Below, piece after piece: positions 43,351 through 52,246 of a DNA stretch of 64,000 nt; the first letter of the stretch is position 1, and every line of letters begins with the position of its first letter. The position numbers and the translations under genes were made by a program. The notes under the pieces were generated by a model. The model was not told the origin of the DNA and made no database searches. It worked only from the letters and a program-made list of their open reading frames with translations. The stretch lies in NCBI GenBank assembly GCA_020635395.1, contig JACJZV010000001.1, positions 1,116,001 through 1,180,000 on the forward strand, in the 5' to 3' direction. This DNA comes from Flavobacteriales bacterium. GTDB taxonomy: Bacteria > Bacteroidota > Bacteroidia > NS11-12g > UBA9320.

Positions 43351-44595
43351 CTACTCAATAAGTGTTTTTAAATAGTATGCAGCCTGGTCTTGATGGTTGA
43401 GAACATACCACTTAAACTGTGAGAACAAATCGAAATGAAAATTTGAAATAAGTACATATTGCTCCAACATGCCAGCTTCTTTCATTTCTCGTGCGGCTTT
43501 CAGCTCATCAATGTCTCCATCGGCATTTTCCAACATATAGTTCCAAGCATAAGCCTCAATGGTGTAATATTCGCTTTTGTCGTTTGCTGTTATAATGCCG
43601 GAGTCATTGGCAAATGGCTTAATTTCCTCAAACCCTTTTTGGTATAATTTCCAATGGTCTTCATAGCTTGAGTCTGGTGAGATGAAAAAACCATATTGGT
43701 ATTTTTTCATTTTGTTAACCTCGATGGGTCGAGGCTGCCACTTTTGGTCAAATTTTTTGTCCAAAACGTCGCAATAGCCTTCAATTCGGCTAAACATATC
43801 TGCATCAGGATAGCGAAGTATCCCATCAAGAGCAGCTTCTAAAGCCATTTCATAATCTTCTAATTTGTCAAAGGCATCGCACAGATACTTCTGTGGTTCC
43901 AAAAGGTCAGGAAACTCATCAGCCGCTGCTTGAAAAATTTCTGCTGCTTCTTTATACTTTCCCATAAAGTAGTATGAATCTCCTTCATAAATCCAAGCCT
44001 GATAAAAATCGGGGTCAATTTCTTGCACTTCCTTATAATATTCCGCAGCCGATGCAAAATTTTTGGCCTGGAATTGCTGCTCGGCCAAATTGAATTTTTT
44101 CCAAGCCGATCTGTTTTCACTTTTTTCGGGAGCCAATTTTGGGTCAATAAAAACAGCCCTTAACACCATACTTGATTGAGATTGATTGGGGCTGTATCGA
44201 GTGGCCTCCCGCATGGTGCTCAGCATTTTCTGCGTGATGGGAGGGTAAACAAACATGGAAGCAAATAATTCTTTCAACGATTCTACCTGTGCTATTTCGG
44301 CACTATCTTCAGAATTGGTGGTAACAGTAATATTGCCCATCAAGTTTTGTTCATAAACACCCCGAGCCAAATAGTCTTGATAGTGATATTCAACGAACAA
44401 TTCCCATAGTTTGTCAATATTTGTATGATTATATACAATGGGTTTTAACAGTTCGGCAGCCTTGTCAAATTTCTTTTTTTCATATTGCTTTAATGATTTT
44501 TTGATAATCTTTTGTTCGGCAGCGGTAACCTGAGCAAAACTATTTTGAATGAAAAGTATGGCTGAAAGGCACAATAAAATGACGAATTTTTTCAT
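43351..44595 (-). CDS. Exported tetratricopeptide-repeat protein
   Basis: 414 residues with a signal peptide (MKKFVILLCLSAILFIQNSFAQ). TPR motifs are visible around residues 25-60 (KSLKQYEKKKFDKAAELLKP) and 160-270 (KFNLAEQQFQAKNFASAAEY, AWIYEGDSYYFMGKYKEAAE, KYLCDAFDKLEDYEMALEAA). Likely a periplasmic scaffold; partner unknown. A TATATTTG box lies 17 bases upstream of the ATG. Followed by the membrane protein gene. Confidence 0.82.
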   Translation of the reverse strand: MKKFVILLCLSAILFIQNSFAQVTAAEQKIIKKSLKQYEKKKFDKAAELLKPIVYNHTNIDKLWELFVEYHYQDYLARGVYEQNLMGNITVTTNSEDSAEIAQVESLKELFASMFVYPPITQKMLSTMREATRYSPNQSQSSMVLRAVFIDPKLAPEKSENRSAWKKFNLAEQQFQAKNFASAAEYYKEVQEIDPDFYQAWIYEGDSYYFMGKYKEAAEIFQAAADEFPDLLEPQKYLCDAFDKLEDYEMALEAALDGILRYPDADMFSRIEGYCDVLDKKFDQKWQPRPIEVNKMKKYQYGFFISPDSSYEDHWKLYQKGFEEIKPFANDSGIITANDKSEYYTIEAYAWNYMLENADGDIDELKAAREMKEAGMLEQYVLISNFHFDLFSQFKWYVLNHQDQAAYYLKTLIE

Positions 44596-44612
44596 AAAAT
44601 TATTTTAAAAGA

Positions 44613-44620
44613 CAAATATA
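44613..44620 (-). promoter_or_regulatory. TAnnTTTG promoter box of the TPR gene
   Basis: TATATTTG on the minus strand, 17 bases before ATG 44595. The rest of the 233-base divergent gap to 44828 is AT-rich, with no other clear signal. Confidence 0.5.
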
Positions 44621-44828
44621 ATCGCAAAACCCAAAAGAACTTAATCATTATGTCACAATTTGCAACATACCCCGCAAAACGTTGATATTTAATTTTATGA
44701 GTCTCTCAACAATTTAACAATTAAGCAATTACAACTGCCCTTATTAATCATGCAAATAATTTTTGATGCGATATAGTTCAAATATTTAATTTGCACGCAA
44801 ATTGGTTTTTGACCGTAAAAGCACAAGT

Positions 44829-45536
44829 ATGCATCACAATAACATAGAAGAGTATTTTGCTACGCACTACATCCATAAAAGCAATTGGCTTCGAGCCTCT
44901 GTTTTAGGGGCAAATGATGGTATTATTTCTATTGCTAGTTTGGCGGTAGGAGTGGCGGCAGCCGGAACCGAAAAAGAGCCAGTTTTATTGGCTGTGGTAG
45001 CCGGTTTAGTAGCTGGAGCCTTGTCTATGGCAGCTGGCGAGTACGTGTCGGTAAGTTCGCAAACAGATATTGAACAAGCAGATATTGAGCGAGAAAAAAA
45101 GGAGTTGGAAGATATGCCTGAAATTGAACTGCATCGATTGGCAGAAATATATGAAGAGCGTGGCTTGAAAAAGGAAACCGCCTTGGAGGTTGCCCGTCAA
45201 TTAACGGAACATAATGCTTTAGAAGCCCACATTAGAGACGAACTCGGCATTAGCGAACTCAACAAGGCCAAGCCCTTGCAGGCAGCCTTAGCTTCAGGGG
45301 CTTCTTTTGTGACAGGCGGTGTGTTGCCCTTGCTGGTGTGCTGGATACTGCCGGTTTCGCAACTTATCTATGGAATCTACATTTCTACCATATTTTTTCT
45401 GATTTTATTAGGGGTAATTTCGGCCAAAACAGGTGGGGCAAAAGCAAAAAATGCCATTTTACGAATTTCATTTTGGGGAACCGCGGCCATGGCACTTTCG
45501 GCGTTGGTGGGGTATATTTTTGGAGTAAATGTTTAA
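44829..45536 (+). CDS. VIT1/CCC1-family Fe(II)/Mn(II) transporter
   Basis: Integral membrane protein of about 235 residues from ATG 44829. TM1 region LRASVLGANDGIISIASLAVGVA and TM2 ALSMAAGEYVSVSSQTD are the family signatures; a charged cytoplasmic loop rich in Glu (EREKKELEDMPEIELHRL) would be the metal-binding domain, followed by three more TM helices. VIT/CCC1 proteins move ferrous iron or manganese out of the cytosol. The longer frame from TTG 44802 adds nine residues of no evident value. Together with ferritin it suggests iron detoxification. Confidence 0.9.
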   Translation: MHHNNIEEYFATHYIHKSNWLRASVLGANDGIISIASLAVGVAAAGTEKEPVLLAVVAGLVAGALSMAAGEYVSVSSQTDIEQADIEREKKELEDMPEIELHRLAEIYEERGLKKETALEVARQLTEHNALEAHIRDELGISELNKAKPLQAALASGASFVTGGVLPLLVCWILPVSQLIYGIYISTIFFLILLGVISAKTGGAKAKNAILRISFWGTAAMALSALVGYIFGVNV

Positions 45537-45550
45537 TTCGCCGAGGCGAA

Positions 45551-45660
45551 TAAGGTTAAGTTTTTAAGGTTTAATTTTTAAGGTTTAATTCTTAAGGTAT
45601 TGAATGCTATGAGAATAGACCCTCAACCTTAAAAATTAAAAATTTAACCTTCAACCCTCA
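45551..45660. repeat. 14-base tandem repeats and inverted repeat between convergent genes
   Basis: Three and a half 14-base units beginning TAAGGT (45551, 45565, 45579, 45593) are followed by their inverse: TTTAATTTTTAAGGT at 45570-45584 and ACCTTAAAAATTAAA at 45626-45640 form a perfect 15-base inverted repeat with a 41-base loop, and two more AACCTT units follow. The A- and T-rich arms between two gene ends could terminate transcripts from both sides. Confidence 0.6.
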
Positions 45661-45663
45661 ACC

Positions 45664-48600
45664 TTAATCTACCCTAATTACCTCCACCTCCCGCTCAATT
45701 AGCAATCTATTGAACGCTTTTAATTCAACTTGTTTTAACTGTTCGTATTTGGCCAATCGCATGTCTATTTGTGCTACAATTTCATTTTTTACTTCTATTG
45801 CCTGTTGCGTTGGGCCAAAATTTCCCATACCTACCAGCGAGTTTAAATGTGCCAATTTGTTGTTCAATTTTATGGGATAATTTATGGGGTCTTGCTCGCT
45901 TCTGTTTTGGGTTTGATACAAATCATTTTTTAAGGATGATAATTGTTTTTGAATGCTGTCGGCTAACAGTTTTATCGAATCGTTTTTATCAAAATGTTGT
46001 TTGCTCATAAAGCTCGAAATCTGACCGCTCAATTCACTCATTTCTTCAATAGCTTTATGCGTTTCATCGAGTTTGTCAACCACCTCTTTTAAGAAGTAAT
46101 ATTTGGCAATATAATCGGCCTCGGTGGCCTCCGAAGTAGGATATGTTTTGATGGTAAATGTTTTTTCTTCTAAATAATCTCCCACCTTTACGCGATAGGT
46201 GTAGTTGCCGGGTTTGGCCATAGGACCTCCTGTGTGTGCCCACCACAAAATCATACCTTTAGGCCGTTTGGCATCTTTGTGGTGCATTCCCCAACCAAAA
46301 TAATTGACACCAGATTTGGTTTTTAGCTCCAAAGTATCATCACCAAAATGCACGTTACTAAACGTTCTTATCACATTCATTTCATCATCCAAAATATCAA
46401 TCAATAAGGTGTCCTTCGCTGTAAGGCTATCTTTGATAAAAATCACTGCCGTTGTTTCTTGACCATACGTTAGACTCGCTCCTTCGGCAGCAATAAATTG
46501 ATACTTATTGTTTATGCCTTCTTTTTGAGCTATTTCAACGGCATCCAATTGATCTATTATCCAAAATCCTCTTCCTTGAGTGGACACAATCAAATCATTT
46601 TCTTTTAAAGCCAAATCTGTAATGGGTACGATGGGTAGATTAAGCTGAAATGACTGCCAACTTTCTCCCGAATTATACGATACATACATGCCACGCTCCG
46701 TGCCACAATAAAGCAAATCTTTTCGTTTTAAATCGGCTCTCACAACTCGCACAAAATGCTCTTTATCAATGCCTTTAGTTATCAATTTTGATTTCTTTCC
46801 GTATTCCGAAATTTTGAAAATGTAGGGAGTATTGTCGCCTAACTTGTAGTTTGCAGCCACAATATAGGCCGCTCCTTTTTCAAACGGATCTGTTTCAATA
46901 CAGTTTATCATCGACCATACGGGTAAATTTTTTGGGGTAATATTTTCCCAGGTTTTACCACCATTTCTGGTTATGTGCAACAGTCCATCATCACTACCTA
47001 CCCAAAGTACATCTTTTTCTAAAGTTGATTCGGCAGCTGCAAAAATGGTACAATAATATTCCACACCAGTGTTGTCTTGTGTTATGGGGCCACCACTCGA
47101 AACCAATTTGGATGAATCATTTCTGGTTAAATCAGGACTGATGATTTCCCAACTTTCACCCTGATTGTAACTCACGTGCACATGGTTTGAAAAGGCATAC
47201 AGTTTTTTGCCGTCGTGTGGACTAAAAAACAACGGGAAATTCCATTGAAACCGATATTTCATGCCTTCTGCACCGTAGCCAATAGGATTGTCTGGCCACA
47301 CATTTATGGCACGACTATCTCCCGTTTTGTGGTTTTGCATGGTTAAATAACCGCCATAGCTTCCCGCAAAAACCAGTTCGTCATTGTCGGGGCTAACCGC
47401 AATATGTGCCGATTCGCCACCGGCGGTTGACTCCCAATGTCCTGAAATATGATTTACCCGCATGGTGCTGTTGTCTTGCTGGGCACCATATATCCGATAT
47501 GGAACATGATTGTCGGTTGTAACCCGATAAAATTGCTCGGTTGGTTGATTGTAACAACTACTCCAACTTTGGCCGCCGTTGTAGCTAACCTGCCCTCCTC
47601 CGTCGTTTGCAGTAATCATCCGGGCAGCATCGTTTGGGTCTATCCATAAATCATGATGATCGACATGTGGTGTGCTGATGGCTGAAAATGTTTTTCCGCC
47701 ATCGGCAGATTTTTCAAATCGAACATTCATGGTGTACACGATTTCGGGGTTTTTTGTGTCGCAATATACCCTCGAAAAATACCATGCCCGTTGACGAATT
47801 TTACCTTCATCGTTTACTAATTTCCATGTTTTACCTGCATCGATTGATTTATAAAGTCCACCTTTTGTTTTGTGTTCTACCATGGCAAAAACCAGGTTTT
47901 TTTGTGCCGCCGATGCCGAAATGGTTATTTTACCCAAAACCCCTTGCGGGAAGCCCTCATTTTTAATCAAACTGTGCCAAGTTTCGCCGCCGTCTGTACT
48001 TTTCCAAAGGCCAGAACCATCACCACCACTCGAAAAATCATAAGGTGTTCGCCGCACTTGCCAAGCCGATGCATACACAATTCTAGGATTTAAAGGGTCA
48101 ATAATTACTTCATTAAATCCAGCCGCGTGATTGCTGAACAATACTTTACCCCACGTTTTGCCACCATCTGTGGTTTTATACAAACCTCGCTCATCACTAT
48201 CTTTATACAAATCGCCTAAAACTGCTGCAAAAACGATGTTTGCATTGTTTGGGTGCACAGCCAATCGGGTAATATGTCTTCCATTTTTTATACCCGAAAA
48301 TTGCCAGGTGTTTCCGGCATCTTCACTTTTCCAAACTCCATAGTTAAAAGAAACATTGCCCCGCATGGTTTCTTCTCCCAATCCAACATACAACACGTTG
48401 TCATCGCTGGGTGCAATGGCAATGCTGCCAATGCTTCCGCCAAAAAAACCGTCCGAAATATTTTTCCAACTACCACCGCCATTCTCAGTTTTCCAAACCC
48501 CGCCTCCGGTGGTACCCATATAGAATAAATCACGGTTTTTTAAATCGCCCACCACGGCCGTTGAGCGTCCGCCTCGATTGGGGCCTAAACTTCGATATTC

Positions 48601-48696
48601 TAAATTTGAAAAATAGGAGGTATCAACCTGTGCCGAAACAATTAATGTTAATGTTATCAGTAAGTTAGCGTAAAAAAATCGTCTTAAAACTTGCAT
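45664..48696 (-). CDS. Large exported BNR/sortilin-type beta-propeller protein
   Basis: 1010 residues; signal peptide (RRFFYANLLITLTLIVSAQ) then repeated Asp-box/BNR motifs: KTENGGGSW, KSEDAGNTW, KTTDGGKTW, KSTDGGETW, KSIDAGKTW, KSADGGKTF, ITRNGGKTW and others spaced 50-60 residues, as in VPS10/sortilin-like or GH74-like double propellers. Databases often label such Bacteroidota proteins glycosyl hydrolase, but no catalytic pair can be assigned from the sequence alone. A C-terminal beta-sandwich and helical region follow the propellers (after about residue 700). Overlaps the maf gene by 13 bases. Confidence 0.85.
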   Translation of the reverse strand: MQVLRRFFYANLLITLTLIVSAQVDTSYFSNLEYRSLGPNRGGRSTAVVGDLKNRDLFYMGTTGGGVWKTENGGGSWKNISDGFFGGSIGSIAIAPSDDNVLYVGLGEETMRGNVSFNYGVWKSEDAGNTWQFSGIKNGRHITRLAVHPNNANIVFAAVLGDLYKDSDERGLYKTTDGGKTWGKVLFSNHAAGFNEVIIDPLNPRIVYASAWQVRRTPYDFSSGGDGSGLWKSTDGGETWHSLIKNEGFPQGVLGKITISASAAQKNLVFAMVEHKTKGGLYKSIDAGKTWKLVNDEGKIRQRAWYFSRVYCDTKNPEIVYTMNVRFEKSADGGKTFSAISTPHVDHHDLWIDPNDAARMITANDGGGQVSYNGGQSWSSCYNQPTEQFYRVTTDNHVPYRIYGAQQDNSTMRVNHISGHWESTAGGESAHIAVSPDNDELVFAGSYGGYLTMQNHKTGDSRAINVWPDNPIGYGAEGMKYRFQWNFPLFFSPHDGKKLYAFSNHVHVSYNQGESWEIISPDLTRNDSSKLVSSGGPITQDNTGVEYYCTIFAAAESTLEKDVLWVGSDDGLLHITRNGGKTWENITPKNLPVWSMINCIETDPFEKGAAYIVAANYKLGDNTPYIFKISEYGKKSKLITKGIDKEHFVRVVRADLKRKDLLYCGTERGMYVSYNSGESWQSFQLNLPIVPITDLALKENDLIVSTQGRGFWIIDQLDAVEIAQKEGINNKYQFIAAEGASLTYGQETTAVIFIKDSLTAKDTLLIDILDDEMNVIRTFSNVHFGDDTLELKTKSGVNYFGWGMHHKDAKRPKGMILWWAHTGGPMAKPGNYTYRVKVGDYLEEKTFTIKTYPTSEATEADYIAKYYFLKEVVDKLDETHKAIEEMSELSGQISSFMSKQHFDKNDSIKLLADSIQKQLSSLKNDLYQTQNRSEQDPINYPIKLNNKLAHLNSLVGMGNFGPTQQAIEVKNEIVAQIDMRLAKYEQLKQVELKAFNRLLIEREVEVIRVD

Positions 48697-49253
48697 AGTT
48701 CGCTATATAATTTTGCAGTGGGTAGGCCCATTACGTTATAAAAACAACCGTTAATTTTTTCAATTTTAGCCATTCCAAACCATTCTTGAATGCCGTAGGC
48801 TCCCGCTTTGTCGAGCGGTTGATATTTTTCGATGTAGTACCATATCTCATCCCGAGTCATTGGGTTAACAAAAACTTCGGTTTCATCAAAAAAGGTTATT
48901 GTTTTTTCGTTGTTTCTGAGGCAAATACCCGTGTTTACAATGTGTTGATTGCCCGACAACTTGCATAGCATTTCAAAAGCTTCATCTGTATCGGCAGGTT
49001 TATTTAATATTTCATTTTTAAGAATGACTGTGGTATCGGCAGTAATCAGAACAGAATTTTCTAAATTGCCTGCAAAAGCCTCCGATTTGGTTTTGGCAAG
49101 ATATTGTGCCACCTGTTGAGGAGGCATATCGGGGTCAAAACGCTCATCACAATTTATGGAAACTACACTAAACGATACACCCAGCATTTGCAGCAATTCT
49201 GACCTTCTTGGCGATTTGCTTCCCAACAAATAGTTTTTTTGTTTACCAAACAT
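48684..49253 (-). CDS. maf: Maf-family nucleotide pyrophosphatase
   Basis: Hydrolyses non-canonical or pyrimidine nucleoside triphosphates to keep them out of nucleic acids. YLLGSKSPRRSELL near the N-terminus is the family signature; ITADTTVIL and DKAGAYGIQEW are the other conserved parts. 189 residues, full length. The catalytic DT pair in TADTTV fits the dTTPase/UTPase branch. First gene of a unit with the BNR protein. Confidence 0.92.
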   Translation of the reverse strand: MFGKQKNYLLGSKSPRRSELLQMLGVSFSVVSINCDERFDPDMPPQQVAQYLAKTKSEAFAGNLENSVLITADTTVILKNEILNKPADTDEAFEMLCKLSGNQHIVNTGICLRNNEKTITFFDETEVFVNPMTRDEIWYYIEKYQPLDKAGAYGIQEWFGMAKIEKINGCFYNVMGLPTAKLYSELCKF

Positions 49254-49258
49254 CGGTT

Positions 49259-49266
49259 CAAATGTA
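49259..49266 (-). promoter_or_regulatory. TAnnTTTG promoter box of maf
   Basis: TACATTTG on the minus strand, ending 5 bases before ATG 49253. Confidence 0.5.
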
Positions 49267-49373
49267 GCCGAAAGTTGAATAGTTCTTTAAATCGAATTCT
49301 TTACCTCAGAATTGTGGGTGACCTATGCCTTTTGACATAGGGAAAACAGGGTGGAACTATTCATTGAATCATC

Positions 49374-49381
49374 TATTTTTG
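49374..49381 (+). promoter_or_regulatory. TAnnTTTG promoter box of the exonuclease-hutH unit
   Basis: TATTTTTG, ending 4 bases before ATG 49386. Confidence 0.5.
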
Positions 49382-49385
49382 CGGC

Positions 49386-50159
49386 ATGCCTTTAATACTT
49401 AAAAAACCGCTTATAATTTTCGATTTGGAAACTACTGGAGTTCATATTTCGAACGACCGGATTATTGATATATTTATGCTCAAAGCCATGCCCGATGGCA
49501 CTGAAAAAACCTATTATAAAAGGTTAAATCCAGGTATGGCCATTCCCTATGAATCATCGTTGGTGCATGGTATATATGACGATGACGTGGTGGATTGCCC
49601 CATGTTTAAAGACATTGCCCATGAATTGAATCAATTTATTGCCGATGCCGATTTTGGAGGATTTAACTCGAACCGATTTGATTTTCCGATGTTGGTAGAA
49701 GAATTTTTGAGAGTAGGGATTGAGTTTGATGTAGATAACAGAAAATTTGTGGATGCACAGCGTATTTTTCATTTAAAAGAACCACGCAATTTGGCGGCGG
49801 CATATCAGTTTTATTGCAATCAAGAATTGGCAGACGCCCACAATGCCGAGGCTGATGCCACGGCAACTTGGGAGGTAATTAAAGCACAAATCGAAAAGTA
49901 CGAAGATTTGATTCCAACCGTAGATTATCTGCATGCCTTTAGCGGACAAAACGAATTTGTGGATCTTGCCGGACGCATAAAGCGTGACAAACATGGTCAA
50001 CCCATTTTTGCTTTTGGCAAACACAAAAACAGAACGGTAGCTCAAGTTTTTAGACAAGAACCGTCATATTTTGACTGGATGATGAACGGTGATTTTGCAG
50101 AAAACACCAAAAGGGTTATCACCAAGTTAATGCTTCAACTCAAAACGAAAGTTTCATGA
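49386..50159 (+). CDS. DEDDh 3'-5' exonuclease (DnaQ-like)
   Basis: 257 residues. Exo I motif IFDLETTG (Asp/Glu, residues 9-16), Exo II FNSNRFDFPML near 93, Exo III HNAEADA near 152-158 complete the DEDDh set. The C-terminal 60 residues (FAFGKHKNRTVAQV, then YFDWMMNGDF) are the small domain seen in exodeoxyribonuclease X-like or DUF3820 proteins. Probably DNA repair or RNA turnover. The stop overlaps the hutH ATG (ATGA). Confidence 0.88.
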   Translation: MPLILKKPLIIFDLETTGVHISNDRIIDIFMLKAMPDGTEKTYYKRLNPGMAIPYESSLVHGIYDDDVVDCPMFKDIAHELNQFIADADFGGFNSNRFDFPMLVEEFLRVGIEFDVDNRKFVDAQRIFHLKEPRNLAAAYQFYCNQELADAHNAEADATATWEVIKAQIEKYEDLIPTVDYLHAFSGQNEFVDLAGRIKRDKHGQPIFAFGKHKNRTVAQVFRQEPSYFDWMMNGDFAENTKRVITKLMLQLKTKVS

Positions 50160-51610
50160 AATTAGGTAACTACATTACCATTTCTGAAATTCTGGATTTG
50201 ATTGGTTCACATGAAAAAATTGAACTAAACGAAGTGGCTATTGCCAAAACAGAAAAGTGCTTCCAATACATTCAAGCAAAAATTAAACGTTCAGAAAAAC
50301 CAATTTACGGCATAAATACCGGCTTTGGCTCGCTGTGCAACGAAATAATAAATGAAACAGACCTCGAACAGCTGCAACGCAACTTATTAATGAGTCATGC
50401 CTGTGGCATGGGTGCCACGGTGGATGAGGAGATAGTCAAAATCATGTTGGTTTTAAAAGTACTTTCGCTCAGCAAAGGGCATAGCGGGGTGCAGCTGCAA
50501 ACCATCCAAAAACTGATGGATTTGTATAATCAAAACCATATTCCGGTAGTTTACGAACTTGGTTCATTGGGAGCTTCGGGCGATTTGGCACCTCTGGCTC
50601 ATTTGTCGTTGCCACTTATAGGTTTGGGCGAAATTTGGAAGGAGGGGGAAAAAGTTTCAGCCCAATTTTTATCCGACTCATCTTATTCACTCAAGGCAAA
50701 AGAAGGGTTGGCATTGATAAACGGCACCCAATTTATGGCCGCATTTGGTGTGTTTTGTGTGGGAAATGGCTTAAAACTAATTGAAAAAGCAAATAAAATT
50801 GCGGCATTGAGTGCCGATGTATTTGATGCACGATTAGAACCTTTCATGGCTGTTAGTCATGCTATCAGAAATCAAAAAGGTCAGCAAGATTGTGCAGCCG
50901 CTATGTTTGAGTTGCTCCACAATAGCCCCATGCAAAAAAAGGAAAAGAAGCATGTGCAGGATGCTTATAGTTTTAGGTGTGTTCCGCAGGTGCATGGAGC
51001 CAGTTTAGATGCACTTCGATATGCCGAAGAGATATTTTACAACGAAATAAACGCTGTTACCGACAATCCAAATGTTTTTCCGGATGAAGACCTTGTGCTT
51101 TCGGCGGGCAATTTTCATGGACAAACGTTGGCCATTCAGTTGGATGCGGTGGCTATTGCGTTAGCTGAAATAGCAAATATTTCTGAGCGAAGAATTTATA
51201 AACTTATATCTGGAGAGCGTGGTTTGCCACCATTTTTGGTGAAAAACGCGGGTTTAAACAGTGGTTTTATGATTCCCCAATATTCGGCAGCAAGCATTGT
51301 AAGCCAAAATAAACAATTGTGCACTCCGGCCTCGGTTGATAGCATTGTGAGCAGCAACGGGCAGGAAGACCACGTGAGCATGGGTGCAAACGCTGCCACA
51401 AAATGTTATAAAGTGTATCAAAACACACTACGTGTTCTGGCTATTGAGGCTATGGCAGCAGCACAGGCATTGGATTTTAGGCGACCCCAAAAATCTTCAG
51501 AAAAATTAGAAGAGCTTTATTTAAGTATTAGAGAAAATACCCCCTTTGTGTCGGAAGATATGGTTATGTATCCGTTGATGCACAAGATGGAGCAATGGCT
51601 CAGGAATTAA
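50156..51610 (+). CDS. hutH: Histidine ammonia-lyase
   Basis: Converts histidine to urocanate and ammonia. The MIO prosthetic group precursor A140-S141-G142 is in GSLGASGDLAPLAHL; Y51 in YGINTGFG and the S80-H81 pair (LLMSHACG) fit the HAL rather than the tyrosine or phenylalanine lyase selectivity site. 484 residues, slightly short of the usual 500-510 but with all core blocks. No other hut gene lies in the window; its partner here is an exonuclease, with a 4-base overlap. Confidence 0.88.
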   Translation: MKLGNYITISEILDLIGSHEKIELNEVAIAKTEKCFQYIQAKIKRSEKPIYGINTGFGSLCNEIINETDLEQLQRNLLMSHACGMGATVDEEIVKIMLVLKVLSLSKGHSGVQLQTIQKLMDLYNQNHIPVVYELGSLGASGDLAPLAHLSLPLIGLGEIWKEGEKVSAQFLSDSSYSLKAKEGLALINGTQFMAAFGVFCVGNGLKLIEKANKIAALSADVFDARLEPFMAVSHAIRNQKGQQDCAAAMFELLHNSPMQKKEKKHVQDAYSFRCVPQVHGASLDALRYAEEIFYNEINAVTDNPNVFPDEDLVLSAGNFHGQTLAIQLDAVAIALAEIANISERRIYKLISGERGLPPFLVKNAGLNSGFMIPQYSAASIVSQNKQLCTPASVDSIVSSNGQEDHVSMGANAATKCYKVYQNTLRVLAIEAMAAAQALDFRRPQKSSEKLEELYLSIRENTPFVSEDMVMYPLMHKMEQWLRN

Positions 51611-51613
51611 AAG

Positions 51614-52087
51614 CTACTTCACCACTTTATTGGCACAGTAAGTGCTGGCAAAGGCATCGGGTTTTGCTTTAAAGGTATATCCCATGCCCATTATATATCC
51701 CATGGCTTCTCTAAAAGCCACATTCGACTTAAACTGAGGGTCGGAGTTAATGTCGGCATGCACTTCCAACTCTACGTGATATTTGTCGAAAAGAGGGCAC
51801 AATAAATAAGCCGTTTCAATAGAGTCCCCCACTTCTTTTATCATCCGTTCTTTGAGGCCCATATTGGCTTTGGTTTTATAGGTGTTTAAGAAAATAAAGC
51901 CACCGCGACCTTCGCGTAAAAAAACAATGGCCGTTGCAAATTCTACAATGTCACCTTTTACTTGCGAATCAGTGCCGATGCACACTTTTAAACGATGCAG
52001 TTTTTGTTCATTCAAAATGACCTGCTCTACTTCTTCAAACAAAGGTTTTTCCAACAATTGCCCGCTTAGTCTTCGCCATGTTTTCAT
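51614..52087 (-). CDS. YkuK-like RNase H-fold protein (DUF458)
   Basis: 157 residues. CIGTDSQVKGD near residue 36 and the AIVFLREGRGG and HADINSDPQFKS segments match the DUF458/YkuK family, which has an RNase H-like fold. Acidic residues D39 and D112 could be part of an active site. Function is not established. Convergent with hutH (3-base gap). Confidence 0.8.
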   Translation of the reverse strand: MKTWRRLSGQLLEKPLFEEVEQVILNEQKLHRLKVCIGTDSQVKGDIVEFATAIVFLREGRGGFIFLNTYKTKANMGLKERMIKEVGDSIETAYLLCPLFDKYHVELEVHADINSDPQFKSNVAFREAMGYIMGMGYTFKAKPDAFASTYCANKVVK

Positions 52088-52223
52088 ACTATATTTTTAA
52101 GAACTATTTCAAAAGTTGCTTTTTATCATTATCAATAACAACTGTTTTTATAAACAAATTGTGAATTAGGCTTTCTGAGGATAATAAAAATAGAAATTTC
52201 TTTGGGGTATGAAAAGCATGTTT

Positions 52224-52231
52224 TTCCTTTG
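52224..52231 (+). promoter_or_regulatory. Promoter-like box of the acyl-CoA reductase
   Basis: TTCCTTTG (one mismatch to TAnnTTTG) 15 bases before ATG 52247; supports that start over TTG 52202. Confidence 0.3.
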
Positions 52232-52246
52232 TCCGGCCTAAGGTTT

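Noticed and set aside
44802..44828. TTG start for the VIT-family transporter
   Set aside because: The extra nine residues are not typical and ATG 44829 precedes the conserved HxxNIEEYF start.
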